Source of the DNA: Chryseobacterium cucumeris
Lineage (GTDB): Bacteria; Bacteroidota; Bacteroidia; Flavobacteriales; Weeksellaceae
Length of the DNA: 64,000 bases
NCBI RefSeq assembly: GCF_001593385.1
Contig: NZ_LUVZ01000012.1
Span: 124,001-188,000, forward strand
Reading direction: 5' to 3'
Below are positions 1-7,147 of this stretch, piece after piece. Positions within the stretch are counted from its first letter, which is position 1, and every line of letters begins with the position of its first letter. The notes under the pieces were generated by a model. That model was not told the DNA's origin, made no database searches, and saw nothing but the letters and a program-made list of their open reading frames with translations. The position numbers and the translations under genes were made by a program.

Positions 1-268
1 TATACTGAAAACAAAAAAGACTTTCGGTGCTCAGTAAGCCTCTTTGCTTCAAAGCATCTTTCAATTGATTTTGGTATTTTTTCAGCTTTACAATATCATT
101 TTCCACAGGGAAAACATTTGATTCTTTTCCAGCATGTTGAAGATAATAAATATAAATTTCAGGAAACTGCAGATTCAATTCTTTCTGAAGAAAAGCAATT
201 TCTTCATTTGCCAATCCCACGTTAGGATCTTCAGGTTTATCTACGAATCTGAAATTATTTTTTTTCAC
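1..268 (-). CDS. SUKH (SMI1/KNR4)-like protein, 3' end outside the window
   Basis: The reverse strand is open from a GTG at 268-266 to the window edge, giving at least 89 codons. The start overlaps the stop of the upstream macro-domain gene as GTGA, so translational coupling is likely. The visible part has an N-terminal stretch with [18 protein letters not shown], which resembles the helix-plus-loop start of SMI1/KNR4 (SUKH) domains, a family with many immunity proteins of polymorphic toxin systems. It is the last visible gene of the ADP-ribose operon. The family call rests on a short match, and the C-terminal half that would settle it is not in the window. Confidence 0.5.
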   Translation of the reverse strand, partial: MKKNNFRFVDKPEDPNVGLANEEIAFLQKELNLQFPEIYIYYLQHAGKESNVFPVENDIVKLKKYQNQLKDALKQRGLLSTESLFCFQY

Positions 269-774
269 AGTTGTAAAAGGTCTTTATAAATATTTTCATT
301 TTCATCATCAAAACAGACAAAAATAACTTTCTCAATATTATATGAATGAAATTTTCTGACTTCATCTACCGCAATTTTTCCTGCCAGTTCTTTTGGAAAT
401 CTATAGACTCCTGTACTAATATTAGGAAAAGCAATCGTCTTCACACCAAGGCTTTCTGCCAAATTCAAAGAATTATGATAACAGTTTGCCAGAAGAATGG
501 ATTCCTTTTCTTCGTGACCGTTCCAAACTGGTCCTACTGTATGAATAACATATTTTGCAGGGAGATTTCCTGCATTTGTTACTACCGCTTCTCCCGTTTT
601 GCATTTTCCTTGTCTATTTCTGATCGCAACACATTCTTCCAATATCTGAGATCCTCCCACTCTGTGAATAGCTCCATCTACACCGCCTCCCCCAAGTAAG
701 GATGAATTGGCAGCGTTAACTATTGCATCAGCTTGGATTTTTGTGATGTCTCCTTTTATTAGTTCTATTTTCAT
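265..774 (-). CDS. Macro-domain protein, O-acetyl-ADP-ribose deacetylase / MacroD-like
   Basis: This is a complete stand-alone macro domain of 169 residues, the usual length for the YmdB/MacroD class. Visible hallmarks are GDIT at residues 8-11, the NAAN motif at 20-23, the glycine-rich ADP-ribose loop GGGGVDGAI at 28-36, and the second phosphate loop ISTGVYRFP near residue 120. Family members hydrolyse O-acetyl-ADP-ribose or remove mono-ADP-ribose from acidic residues or nucleic acid ends; which substrate applies here cannot be read from the sequence. Its start overlaps the end of the upstream PARG-like gene by 4 bp (ATGA), so the two are very probably co-translated. Confidence 0.9.
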   Translation of the reverse strand: MKIELIKGDITKIQADAIVNAANSSLLGGGGVDGAIHRVGGSQILEECVAIRNRQGKCKTGEAVVTNAGNLPAKYVIHTVGPVWNGHEEKESILLANCYHNSLNLAESLGVKTIAFPNISTGVYRFPKELAGKIAVDEVRKFHSYNIEKVIFVCFDDENENIYKDLLQL

Positions 775-2003
775 TGTATTTCTTCAAATGGTTTCAGCAT
801 TTCTTCTTTCTTGGTAAGCACTGCGAAAACCACTCTTTTAAATTTATTTTTATATTTTCCCTGAAGATATTTCCCGAATAATCCTGCAATTTCTTTTGGA
901 TCATTTTTGAAGACACCGCATCCCCAGGCTCCTAAAATCAGAACTTCATTTCCTTGTTGTAAAGCCAGTGAAAGCATTTTATCCATTCTAAGATCCATTG
1001 CATCAAGAATTTCATGTGCTCTTTCCGGTTCCTGACGTTTTACCACCCCTGTATTGACTGCCGGAGACGTGATGAAATTACACAGAACAGGCTTAGGAAG
1101 CAACTCTCCCTTATCTTTCCTGAAAACAGGAACTTTAGGACTGTAAATCATTGTATCGGTATAAAAACAGGATTCCATTGCACGATGAATTGTGTAATAA
1201 TCAAATGCCTGAAGTAAGCTTTCATACAGTCCGGAAGTTCTTGCCAGACTTTCTTCCTGTGCTTCTGCTCCATTGATAAATCCTCCACCCGGATTTTTTG
1301 CTGATGCAAAATTGAGACACATGATCTTCTCCTGATTTTCTTCTTCGGATAATTGTAAAATTGCTTTTAAAGAACTGCACTTCCAGGTTTCAATTTTTGT
1401 TTCAAAACTGATTTCCGGCAACGGAGATTCTTTCATTTCAGAAAGCTGTTCCGGAGTGAAAAGAGAGGTTTCTTTTTTACTGATTTCCAGCTCGTTTTCT
1501 ATATTTATTTTTTCGTTATGTTCGTTAATATAATATTTTTTAGCTAAGATATCCAAAGTATCTTTTGCCATTCCTTTATTAGTCATTGTTAGTTTTTTTA
1601 TGTTGATCATCAAATCTTCCAACTCAGCACTTGCAGCCTTCTTAAAGTCATCTCCTATAAAGACTTTGATTACTTTGATATCTCCTACAATTGCCTTATT
1701 AAAGCTGTTAAGATCCTCAGAAGGAACCCATAATTCATTGTGATTTCTAGCCCCGACATTCTGTGCAGGATATTGATCCGTCACTTTTTCCAACACCTCA
1801 AACCGGGTTACAAAACCAAGATAGTTTCCAGCTTCGTCTCTGGTGTTCCATTTTTCTGCAATCTCTGAAGCATATTCTTCATTAAGAACGGGGTAAAAAA
1901 TAGGCTGCCATTCCAGTCTTGGAGGAAATTTTTTAAATCCGCTTTCCATAATCAAGATCATTTCTTTTTCTCCTACTGGTCTATATAATGTTGTTGTTTT
2001 CAT
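771..2003 (-). CDS. TIGR02452-type PARG-like protein with an extra N-terminal domain
   Basis: The C-terminal half (about residues 200-400) is a bacterial PARG/TIGR02452 macro-fold domain. It contains the poly(ADP-ribose) glycohydrolase signature GGG-X7-QEE at residues 239-251, including the catalytic glutamate pair, plus a [12 protein letters not shown] phosphate loop. Residues 1-120 form a separate domain (starting TTLYRPVG, with [18 protein letters not shown] and [12 protein letters not shown]) that I associate with short bacterial proteins often labelled 'ADP-ribosylation/crystallin J1'. Residues about 120-195 look like a helical linker. The protein probably removes ADP-ribose chains or terminal ADP-ribose; the role of the N-domain (binding, or a transferase-like fold) is unknown. 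It sits mid-operon. Confidence 0.8.
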   Translation of the reverse strand: MKTTTLYRPVGEKEMILIMESGFKKFPPRLEWQPIFYPVLNEEYASEIAEKWNTRDEAGNYLGFVTRFEVLEKVTDQYPAQNVGARNHNELWVPSEDLNSFNKAIVGDIKVIKVFIGDDFKKAASAELEDLMINIKKLTMTNKGMAKDTLDILAKKYYINEHNEKINIENELEISKKETSLFTPEQLSEMKESPLPEISFETKIETWKCSSLKAILQLSEEENQEKIMCLNFASAKNPGGGFINGAEAQEESLARTSGLYESLLQAFDYYTIHRAMESCFYTDTMIYSPKVPVFRKDKGELLPKPVLCNFITSPAVNTGVVKRQEPERAHEILDAMDLRMDKMLSLALQQGNEVLILGAWGCGVFKNDPKEIAGLFGKYLQGKYKNKFKRVVFAVLTKKEEMLKPFEEIQ

Positions 2004-2020
2004 GACGTTCGTTTATTTGG

Positions 2021-2614
2021 TTATACTGTGGCTCCAATTCTGTAAGCCAGTTCTTTTGACAGAGGATAGTTTTTTTCTACCGGCAGCAGTTTTTTTGCCT
2101 TATCAAATTCTCCCGACCTGGTAAGATTCAGAATCTTCTTAACCAAAGGAGAATAATCCTCTATTTTTACAATCCATTCTTCATTGAACTCCTCAATCAA
2201 TGCGCGGCTGATTCCTACCTGAATGGAACGGTAATTCAGTTTTGCTCCTTTAATATTCCTTTCAGGATCCCACTGCACATATATTCCGGCATTTTCAAAA
2301 TCTTTTTCCCATTTCCGGGGATCGGGATAGACCCTTTTTTCAGGTGAAGTAAGAATTGCTTTGCCTAAAGCTTTCTCCCAGGCTTCTCTTTTAATATGTA
2401 AGGCCAGGGTACATTCCTGATTGGATTTCTGTCCATAATTGCTGCGCTCCATCATCCAGAGAAAAGAAGGCTTTATCCAGGTCATCCTGTTGAATGAAAA
2501 AGGAGCTGTAAATTTCTGATTCTCTACGGCTGATTTTGCAATTGCTTTATTATAGGCTTGGTAGACAATCAGCGTGTCATTTTTATAATCTGCTCTTATT
2601 TCAAATTCTCTCAT
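2021..2614 (-). CDS. DUF4291 family protein
   Basis: This protein of 197 residues matches the DUF4291 pattern: an N-terminal IRADYKNDTLIVYQAYNKAIA, then FSFNRMTWIKPSFLWMMERSNYG, and a central RVYPDPRKWEKDFE / YVQWDPERN segment. No signal peptide or membrane segment is visible, so it is cytosolic. The biochemical function of the family is not established to my knowledge. It lies 17 bp from the PARG-like gene and 14 bp from a second macro-domain gene, which places it in NAD/ADP-ribose metabolism by context only. Conserved Arg, Tyr and His residues are the sort found in ADP-ribosyltransferase folds, but this is a guess. Confidence 0.75.
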   Translation of the reverse strand: MREFEIRADYKNDTLIVYQAYNKAIAKSAVENQKFTAPFSFNRMTWIKPSFLWMMERSNYGQKSNQECTLALHIKREAWEKALGKAILTSPEKRVYPDPRKWEKDFENAGIYVQWDPERNIKGAKLNYRSIQVGISRALIEEFNEEWIVKIEDYSPLVKKILNLTRSGEFDKAKKLLPVEKNYPLSKELAYRIGATV

Positions 2615-2628
2615 TGTTGGTTAATTTA

Positions 2629-3102
2629 TTAAAAATCATACACATATACCTCCACATTCTTTACAAGCAATGTTCTTTCGATAATAGGTTCAATTTCTTC
2701 CCATTTTCCTCCTGCCAGTCCACATCCGATTCTTGGCATATGAACGCTTGCGTTCAGCAGCAAAGCTTCGTTGGAAAGTTTTTCCAGAGCTTTTTCAATG
2801 GCATCATACCGAACAGGGACACCATTACTTCCGGTTTTTATTCCTTTTTGCCCGATTATATTGGCTACAAAAATGTATTTTTCAACCTGAACCAATTGAA
2901 TTTCTCCTAAAGCAAAATTATTTTTACTTCTGAAACGGTGCCAGTTTCTATATTCTTTTTCCGGCTCTTCCCATCTTTTGGAAACTGCCAGTACAAAACC
3001 TTTTCCCCAACCTCCGATATCATTGCAGATGTGGGCGATGATCTTTATTCCTTTGGCCTGTGGGACCGTAGCATCCCCTTTTAAATATTGTATAGTTTTC
3101 AT
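2629..3102 (-). CDS. Macro-domain protein, TARG1/Poa1-like class
   Basis: This is a second macro domain in the operon, clearly different from the first. It is 157 residues with GDAT at 9-12, a HICNDIGGWGKGFV loop at 24-37 and a phosphate loop RIGCGLAGGKWEEI near 125-138. The HxCNDxGxWGxGF pattern is that of the ALC1-like class (TARG1, Poa1, DarG macro domain), whose members remove ADP-ribose from glutamate, DNA bases or ADP-ribose-1''-phosphate. Having two macro subclasses plus a PARG and a NADAR in one operon argues for several different ADP-ribosyl substrates. It is the full length for the family and has no extra domains. Confidence 0.88.
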   Translation of the reverse strand: MKTIQYLKGDATVPQAKGIKIIAHICNDIGGWGKGFVLAVSKRWEEPEKEYRNWHRFRSKNNFALGEIQLVQVEKYIFVANIIGQKGIKTGSNGVPVRYDAIEKALEKLSNEALLLNASVHMPRIGCGLAGGKWEEIEPIIERTLLVKNVEVYVYDF

Positions 3103-3170
3103 GGTTATTTTCTTTTATTCTCTATCATTTCCTCCTCTCCAAATAAAATTAACATTTTTAACTGCTGAAT

Positions 3171-4241
3171 TTAAAAAATCCGTTTAAAATCTTTAGAATA
3201 AGGAGAATAGGATCCATAGACAACATCAAATTCCTCATCAAGATTTTCTACTTTAAATTCCTCATCAATCTGATCCAGACAAGTAATGACAAGATTTTTT
3301 TTAACCGGAAATGCATAAGCTCCATCCAGTTTTAAGGCATAATTCAGCAGTTTGTAATCTATTTCTCCGGTTCTTAGCTCCTTTTGATATTCATTGAATA
3401 TACAGGTTTCTTCTTCATTGTTTTTCAGATTCATTTCTTTTTCATTGCTCATCCAGCCGTTTCCATGACGGGTTGCATAACTTCTGGTCACATAATACAT
3501 TTCAATATCTTCAATCTTTAAAAGCTTACAAATCTCACAGGCATTTTTTGAAGTCGTATGTGCATAAGTCACATTGGGGAAAACGCCGTGGTCCATATCG
3601 AGTAAAATACCCTGACTTCCTTCGAAAATGAGGTGATCAAACGAAGCCAGGTATTTATAATCATTTATCTTCCAATCAATAGCTTCAATAGCATTTAAGA
3701 AAGGTTCTAAAAGTTCACTGATCTCGCCTTCTTCTACAAAACCATAGTAATAGGCAATTCCTTTCAGTTTTTCTATCAGCATTTCTCTGGGTGCTATGAG
3801 GTCTATAGCAAATAGTTTATAAGGACTTTCGTTTCTTTTCATCGTGGCTCCCACTCCTTTTCCGCAGGTTCCGTGTTCCAGATTACGGGCATTTGTTCTG
3901 TTCTGCCATACATCGAAAGGAGTTGTCAGCTTTGCCAATGGATGGATATGCAGCTCAATGTTTCCGTTCTTTGCTTTTAACTCTTCTCTTTCATTCAGAA
4001 GAAAAACCGGATGAATCGTACAATGCTCGGTAAAGTAAGAAGGCAGACCACGAAGTGCACCACTGGAAAAACTGGAATGCACATGCTTTCTTTCATCCAT
4101 CATTACGGTATGGGCAGCCTGCTGTCCTCCTGAAAATCTGATCACAACAGCCTCCGGATTCTGAGAAGCCAGAAAATCTGTGGTAATTCCTTTTCCTTCA
4201 TCACCAAAACCAAGTCCTATTACTATTTGCGCCTTTTTCAT
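3171..4241 (-). CDS. Adenylosuccinate synthetase-like (PurA-fold) ligase paralogue
   Basis: The N-terminus carries the PurA P-loop GFGDEGKG at residues 11-18 with the catalytic Asp14, and the second catalytic residue His44 in GGQQAAHT. Later PurA-like segments are recognisable: EGSQGILLDMDHGVFPNVT and YVTRSYATRHGNGW. The protein is 356 residues, against about 430 for biosynthetic PurA. The NAGHT motif reads QAAHT, and the aspartate-binding TTGRxRR loop is replaced by a KELRTGEID segment. This suggests a GTP-dependent ligase acting on a different nucleotide, or with a different amine donor, than IMP plus aspartate. It lies in the ADP-ribose operon, not with purine genes. I would not call it purA. 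Confidence 0.75.
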   Translation of the reverse strand: MKKAQIVIGLGFGDEGKGITTDFLASQNPEAVVIRFSGGQQAAHTVMMDERKHVHSSFSSGALRGLPSYFTEHCTIHPVFLLNEREELKAKNGNIELHIHPLAKLTTPFDVWQNRTNARNLEHGTCGKGVGATMKRNESPYKLFAIDLIAPREMLIEKLKGIAYYYGFVEEGEISELLEPFLNAIEAIDWKINDYKYLASFDHLIFEGSQGILLDMDHGVFPNVTYAHTTSKNACEICKLLKIEDIEMYYVTRSYATRHGNGWMSNEKEMNLKNNEEETCIFNEYQKELRTGEIDYKLLNYALKLDGAYAFPVKKNLVITCLDQIDEEFKVENLDEEFDVVYGSYSPYSKDFKRIF

Positions 4242-4304
4242 GTCTTTTAATTTTTGAGGTTTCTAGTATTATCATTCCTATTTTATGACGACATTGACAG
4301 GTTT

Positions 4305-5159
4305 CTAAAGCATCTGAAACTGATCCAATCCTCCTGTTCCTGTTGTTCCCATGCTTTTGTTTTTAAACTTATCACAGATAATGTTTTTAATAATATTCGG
4401 AATGTCCCTGTGATCTGCTATGGAAATACAGTTTTGTCCTAATAATTCTTTCCAGCCTCTGTCTGCTCTCAGTGCCTGATCGGAATGTAAAACACTGATG
4501 TGGTATACTTCATATTTTTTTTTTGCTTCTTCCAGCAGTTCAAAATGAGTATAGGTTTGCTGTCCTTTTCCCATGATTTCCCTGATTGCAGATGCAGAAA
4601 GTATTTTTAAACAAGGTTCATCACCTACGGTAAACAATAATCCTTTTTGTCCTCTTTTTTCAAACGCATCTGTTCTGGTGTGAAATGCTGCAAAATACCA
4701 CGCTAAAAGATAGCTTTCTCCAGCATTTCCACCACCTCCGGACTCAATATAAGTTCTTGTGAGCCACATATCCAGTTCTTCATCTCCTGATTCGAACTGT
4801 CCCACCTGAAGCGGATAACCATCACATTCATGATCTCCGATTCCAAGGAATAATAAGGCCGGATCAGGAACGCCTCCCTGGATAATTCCGCCCATGAGTT
4901 TCGGTAATCCATCTCTGATCAACTCATGAGGAATATGTCCCATACTTCCGGTAACATCCAGTCCTAAAATGATCGGAACTGAATGAGGGTGAACTTCTGA
5001 ATCTCTGGATTCCCTGAAAGAAACTCCATGAGGATTCATCGATTCGTGAGCCATTCTTTTGGCATTCTGGGTGAAAATTTCTCCCGCGGATTTTGTTCCG
5101 TAACCTGCTTTTCTAGCTCTGTCATAACGAGCGTCTAAATCATATCTTGTACTTCCCAT
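4305..5159 (-). CDS. vWA-domain protein with intact MIDAS motif
   Basis: This 284-residue protein has a von Willebrand A domain starting near residue 60. The MIDAS motif DxTxS is intact (Asp68, Thr70, Ser72 in LGLDVTGSMG), followed by a GGGGNAGESY loop and an LLFTVGDEP strand. Residues 1-55 are a charged leader beginning STRYDLDARYDRARKAGYG, without a signal peptide. Such cytosolic vWA proteins usually act as metal-dependent scaffolds in multi-protein complexes. Bacterial vWA/Ro-type proteins occur in RNA-repair and ADP-ribose gene clusters, so a role in assembling or presenting a substrate is possible but not shown. The upstream coiled-coil gene ends only 2 bp before this start and is a likely partner. 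Confidence 0.82.
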   Translation of the reverse strand: MGSTRYDLDARYDRARKAGYGTKSAGEIFTQNAKRMAHESMNPHGVSFRESRDSEVHPHSVPIILGLDVTGSMGHIPHELIRDGLPKLMGGIIQGGVPDPALLFLGIGDHECDGYPLQVGQFESGDEELDMWLTRTYIESGGGGNAGESYLLAWYFAAFHTRTDAFEKRGQKGLLFTVGDEPCLKILSASAIREIMGKGQQTYTHFELLEEAKKKYEVYHISVLHSDQALRADRGWKELLGQNCISIADHRDIPNIIKNIICDKFKNKSMGTTGTGGLDQFQML

Positions 5160-5161
5160 GA

Positions 5162-5497
5162 CTACAGTATTTTTCCAAATAAATATTCAAATCTCTTTTG
5201 GGTTACTTCGAGCTGAATATTCAGATTTCTGATTGTTAATGATAATTCCATGTCTTTCTGAACGAATGCTTCAGGATTGAAATCCGCAAAAGTCAGACTG
5301 TTTCTGTCTAAAGGACTGATATCAATAAGCCCTTCCTGTTCGCGCTCGAGTCTTTTAATTTTTAATTCGATATCTTCCACTCTGCGCCTGTAAATCAGTT
5401 CGGAATCTGCTCCGATGATTTTTGCACGGTCTTCTCTGATCTGATCATTATTTCTTTGTAATGATTCGATAAATCTGGGTTTTAATTCATCTTCCAT
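5162..5497 (-). CDS. Small coiled-coil protein paired with the vWA gene
   Basis: I do not recognise this family. The protein is 111 residues from the ATG at 5497-5495; an in-frame TTG two codons upstream is a less likely start. It is highly charged and mostly helical, with heptad-like stretches around RRRVEDIELKIKRLEREQEGL and a second helix near SLTIRNLNIQLEVTQKRFEYLF. No membrane or signal segment is visible. It is the first gene after a candidate operator at 5513-5533 and is followed 2 bp later by the vWA gene, so the two are almost certainly co-expressed. A structural or adaptor role is the simplest reading. Confidence 0.65.
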   Translation of the reverse strand: MEDELKPRFIESLQRNNDQIREDRAKIIGADSELIYRRRVEDIELKIKRLEREQEGLIDISPLDRNSLTFADFNPEAFVQKDMELSLTIRNLNIQLEVTQKRFEYLFGKIL

Positions 5498-5512
5498 GAT
5501 CAAATATTTTTA

Positions 5513-5533
5513 TTTGTGTTAAAATTACGCTAA
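5513..5533. promoter_or_regulatory. Candidate NrtR-type operator before the vWA/macro operon
   Basis: A 21-bp imperfect palindrome, TTTGTGT-N7-ACGCTAA, ends 15 bp before the ATG of the coiled-coil/vWA operon. The same half-sites and the same 7-bp spacer occur at 6695-6715, 6749-6769 and 7851-7871, the last at the start of the local NrtR-like regulator gene. I infer that it is the binding site of that regulator. Confidence 0.65.
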
Positions 5534-5574
5534 TCAAACAAGACATAGCAATGCCTTTCTACGATCCGGTTGAA

Positions 5575-6122
5575 TTATACTATTGAATACATTATATCTG
5601 TTCTCAAAACATATTTCAAGCCACTGATCAGTGTTTTTCCTTCGTGTCTTAAAGGGTGGTGAAAAACAAGAGCGGTTCCTTTCTTCGGAGCTACTGTAAA
5701 CAGGTTTTCAAATTCTGTTTCTCCGCCTTCAAAATCATCATTCAGATAGATCATAAAAGTGTAGAAACTTTTCTCCTTTTCATTTCGGATATAACTTCCA
5801 TCTCTGTGCATTTTGAACTGCTGTCCGGGAGCATATTTATAAACCCTGAGCATTTCATTAAAGTTAAAAAGTTGATATCCACCACATTCCTGAGGCAGAA
5901 ACTCTACAGCCTTATTAAAAGCTCTTCAGCAATTGCAGTATCAAAAATCATCAGTCGGTCATTATTTCTGATTCCTTTATTCATCTGCTGGCGTCCGAAT
6001 ACATTGATTTTTGCTTCTTCAAAGACTTTTTCCTGCGAAAGACTGATATAATGATCACATTCAGTCTCAGTAAGAAAATTTTCAATCAGAAATATTTGTG
6101 GGTGTAATTCTATTTTTTCCAT
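5575..6122 (-). pseudogene. 2OG-Fe(II) oxygenase (prolyl 4-hydroxylase-like), frameshifted
   Basis: Two adjacent reverse-strand reading frames (6122-5904 and about 5919-5575) together form one dioxygenase. The first ends with IFDTAIAEELL and then meets a stop. One extra base in the AAAA run at 5917-5920 would restore NKAVEFLPQECGGYQLFNFNEMLRVY and join the halves. The downstream part keeps the iron ligands HxD (HRDGSY) and the distal His (LRHEG), and the 2-oxoglutarate-binding Arg (LRTDIMY). A full product would be about 180 residues, normal for the family. This is either a real recent inactivation or a one-base sequencing error. It lies between NADAR and the vWA operon, transcribed with NADAR. 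Confidence 0.75.
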
Positions 6123-6150
6123 AATTAATATTTTGTGTCTGGTTTGTGTT

Positions 6151-6696
6151 TTATCTTCTTAATTCATCTCTTACTTCCATTAAGGCAAATCCTAAAAGGT
6201 TTTCTCCGTTCCATAATAAAGGGTTTTCTGCTCTGCTATCCGTTTCCAGCATCCCGATTCCCCAGATTCTATCATAAGGGCTTGCCTCCACCAAAACTTT
6301 ATCTCCGGTTGACAAAAGAAAATCTTTAAATTTCTGATTTTGCGAGAATTTTAAAAGATTTCCCTGAGTTACAATCTGATATTTATGTTCATCCCAAAGC
6401 TTCGGGTCAAAGTTTTTTACTTTTCTACCCAGAGCTTTTGCCTGATTCGGAGTAGCGGCTTTTAAAATTTCCTTTTCCATTTCAGCATCATTAAATAATC
6501 TTGCTTTTGCAGCCATCATATAATGTTCTGCTGTTCTATAGGTATTTCCGTTTTCTTCAAAACTTCCTGGAAACCATTGGCTTAAACATGATTTGGTAAC
6601 AATATCTTTTGCCGTGTGTCCCCAGAAAAAGAGATATTTTATCTTTTCCTTTTTTTGAAAGCGTTCTATAATATTTTGTAAGGTATATTTCATCAT
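6151..6696 (-). CDS. NADAR (YbiA/DUF1768) family protein
   Basis: This is a typical NADAR domain of about 180 residues: FFWGHT near the N-terminus, the central GNTYRTAEHYMMAAKA segment, and the signature LVEASPYDRIWGIGM followed by LLWNGENLLGFALMEVRDEL. E. coli YbiA and relatives act on ADP-ribose derivatives, and NADAR proteins have been reported to remove ADP-ribose from guanine bases. I chose the ATG pair at 6696-6691 over a TTG at 6714 because the TTG sits inside the promoter/operator. Two copies of the 21-bp palindrome precede the gene, one overlapping the start codon. The frameshifted oxygenase follows 28 bp downstream. Confidence 0.9.
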   Translation of the reverse strand: MMKYTLQNIIERFQKKEKIKYLFFWGHTAKDIVTKSCLSQWFPGSFEENGNTYRTAEHYMMAAKARLFNDAEMEKEILKAATPNQAKALGRKVKNFDPKLWDEHKYQIVTQGNLLKFSQNQKFKDFLLSTGDKVLVEASPYDRIWGIGMLETDSRAENPLLWNGENLLGFALMEVRDELRR

Positions 6697-6715
6697 TGCG
6701 TTATTTTGACACAAA
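6695..6715. promoter_or_regulatory. Candidate NrtR-type operator overlapping the NADAR start
   Basis: The palindrome ATTGCGT-N7-ACACAAA covers the NADAR start codon. On the minus strand its TTTGTGT half overlaps a TAAATTTG promoter box (6719-6712), so a bound repressor would block both the promoter and the start site. Confidence 0.65.
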
Positions 6716-6748
6716 TTTAAAAGAATATCAGTCTTTGCACCAAATTTA

Positions 6749-6769
6749 TTTGTGTTAATTTTACGCTAA
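6749..6769. promoter_or_regulatory. Second candidate operator upstream of NADAR
   Basis: TTTGTGT-N7-ACGCTAA has the same half-sites as the copy at 5513-5533. It lies just upstream of a second minus-strand TAAATTTG box at 6748-6741. Its distance from the copy at 6695-6715 is 54 bp centre to centre, about five helical turns, which would suit cooperative binding on one DNA face. Confidence 0.65.
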
Positions 6770-6914
6770 TAAATATAATTGATTGATTTTCAGCAACAAT
6801 AATTTAATCTTAACAAACACGAATAACACAAATTTTAATCACAAATGACACAAATTTGATAGGTTTCAGCTAAAACTGGTGGAATTTGATCTTAAAAATT
6901 GTTATTACATCAAT

Positions 6915-7009
6915 GTCATTCTAAACACAGACTGAAGGTCTGCGAACGTAGTTCAACAGTGTAGTGAAGAATCTAACCAATTACGAGATTCTTCCTCCGT
7001 CAGAATGAC
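6915..7009. repeat. Palindromic intergenic repeat element (REP/MITE-like)
   Basis: The gap between NADAR and the nrtR-like gene holds no reading frame of interest. It contains a nested inverted repeat: outer arms GTCATTCT (6915-6922) and AGAATGAC (7002-7009), inner arms GAAGAATCT (6966-6974) and AGATTCTTC (6986-6994). Short elements with GTCATTCTG...GAAGAATCT arms are scattered in many Bacteroidetes intergenic regions. Only one copy is seen in this window. The rest of 6770-7147 shows nothing else I can name. Confidence 0.6.
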
Positions 7010-7147
7010 TGAAGACCGATAATACAATCCGGAGTTAGATATTTCCTATTGAATGTCTTAATACTGTGTAACGTGCATTCCGAAAATGCCTGTAAATATT
7101 AATTAATATTTGTGCAAGACATTTGTGAAATCTGTGTTTAAAACAAT

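Noticed and set aside
3171-4241. Calling the PurA-like gene a phage-type PurZ or a housekeeping purA
   Set aside because: The catalytic Asp of PurA is retained, and the aspartate loop is changed in a way that I cannot match to PurZ; context gives no phage or purine genes.
6128-6150. TTTGTGT repeats upstream of the oxygenase gene as a fifth operator
   Set aside because: The two half-sites are in direct, not inverted, orientation with wrong spacing, so they do not match the four palindromes.
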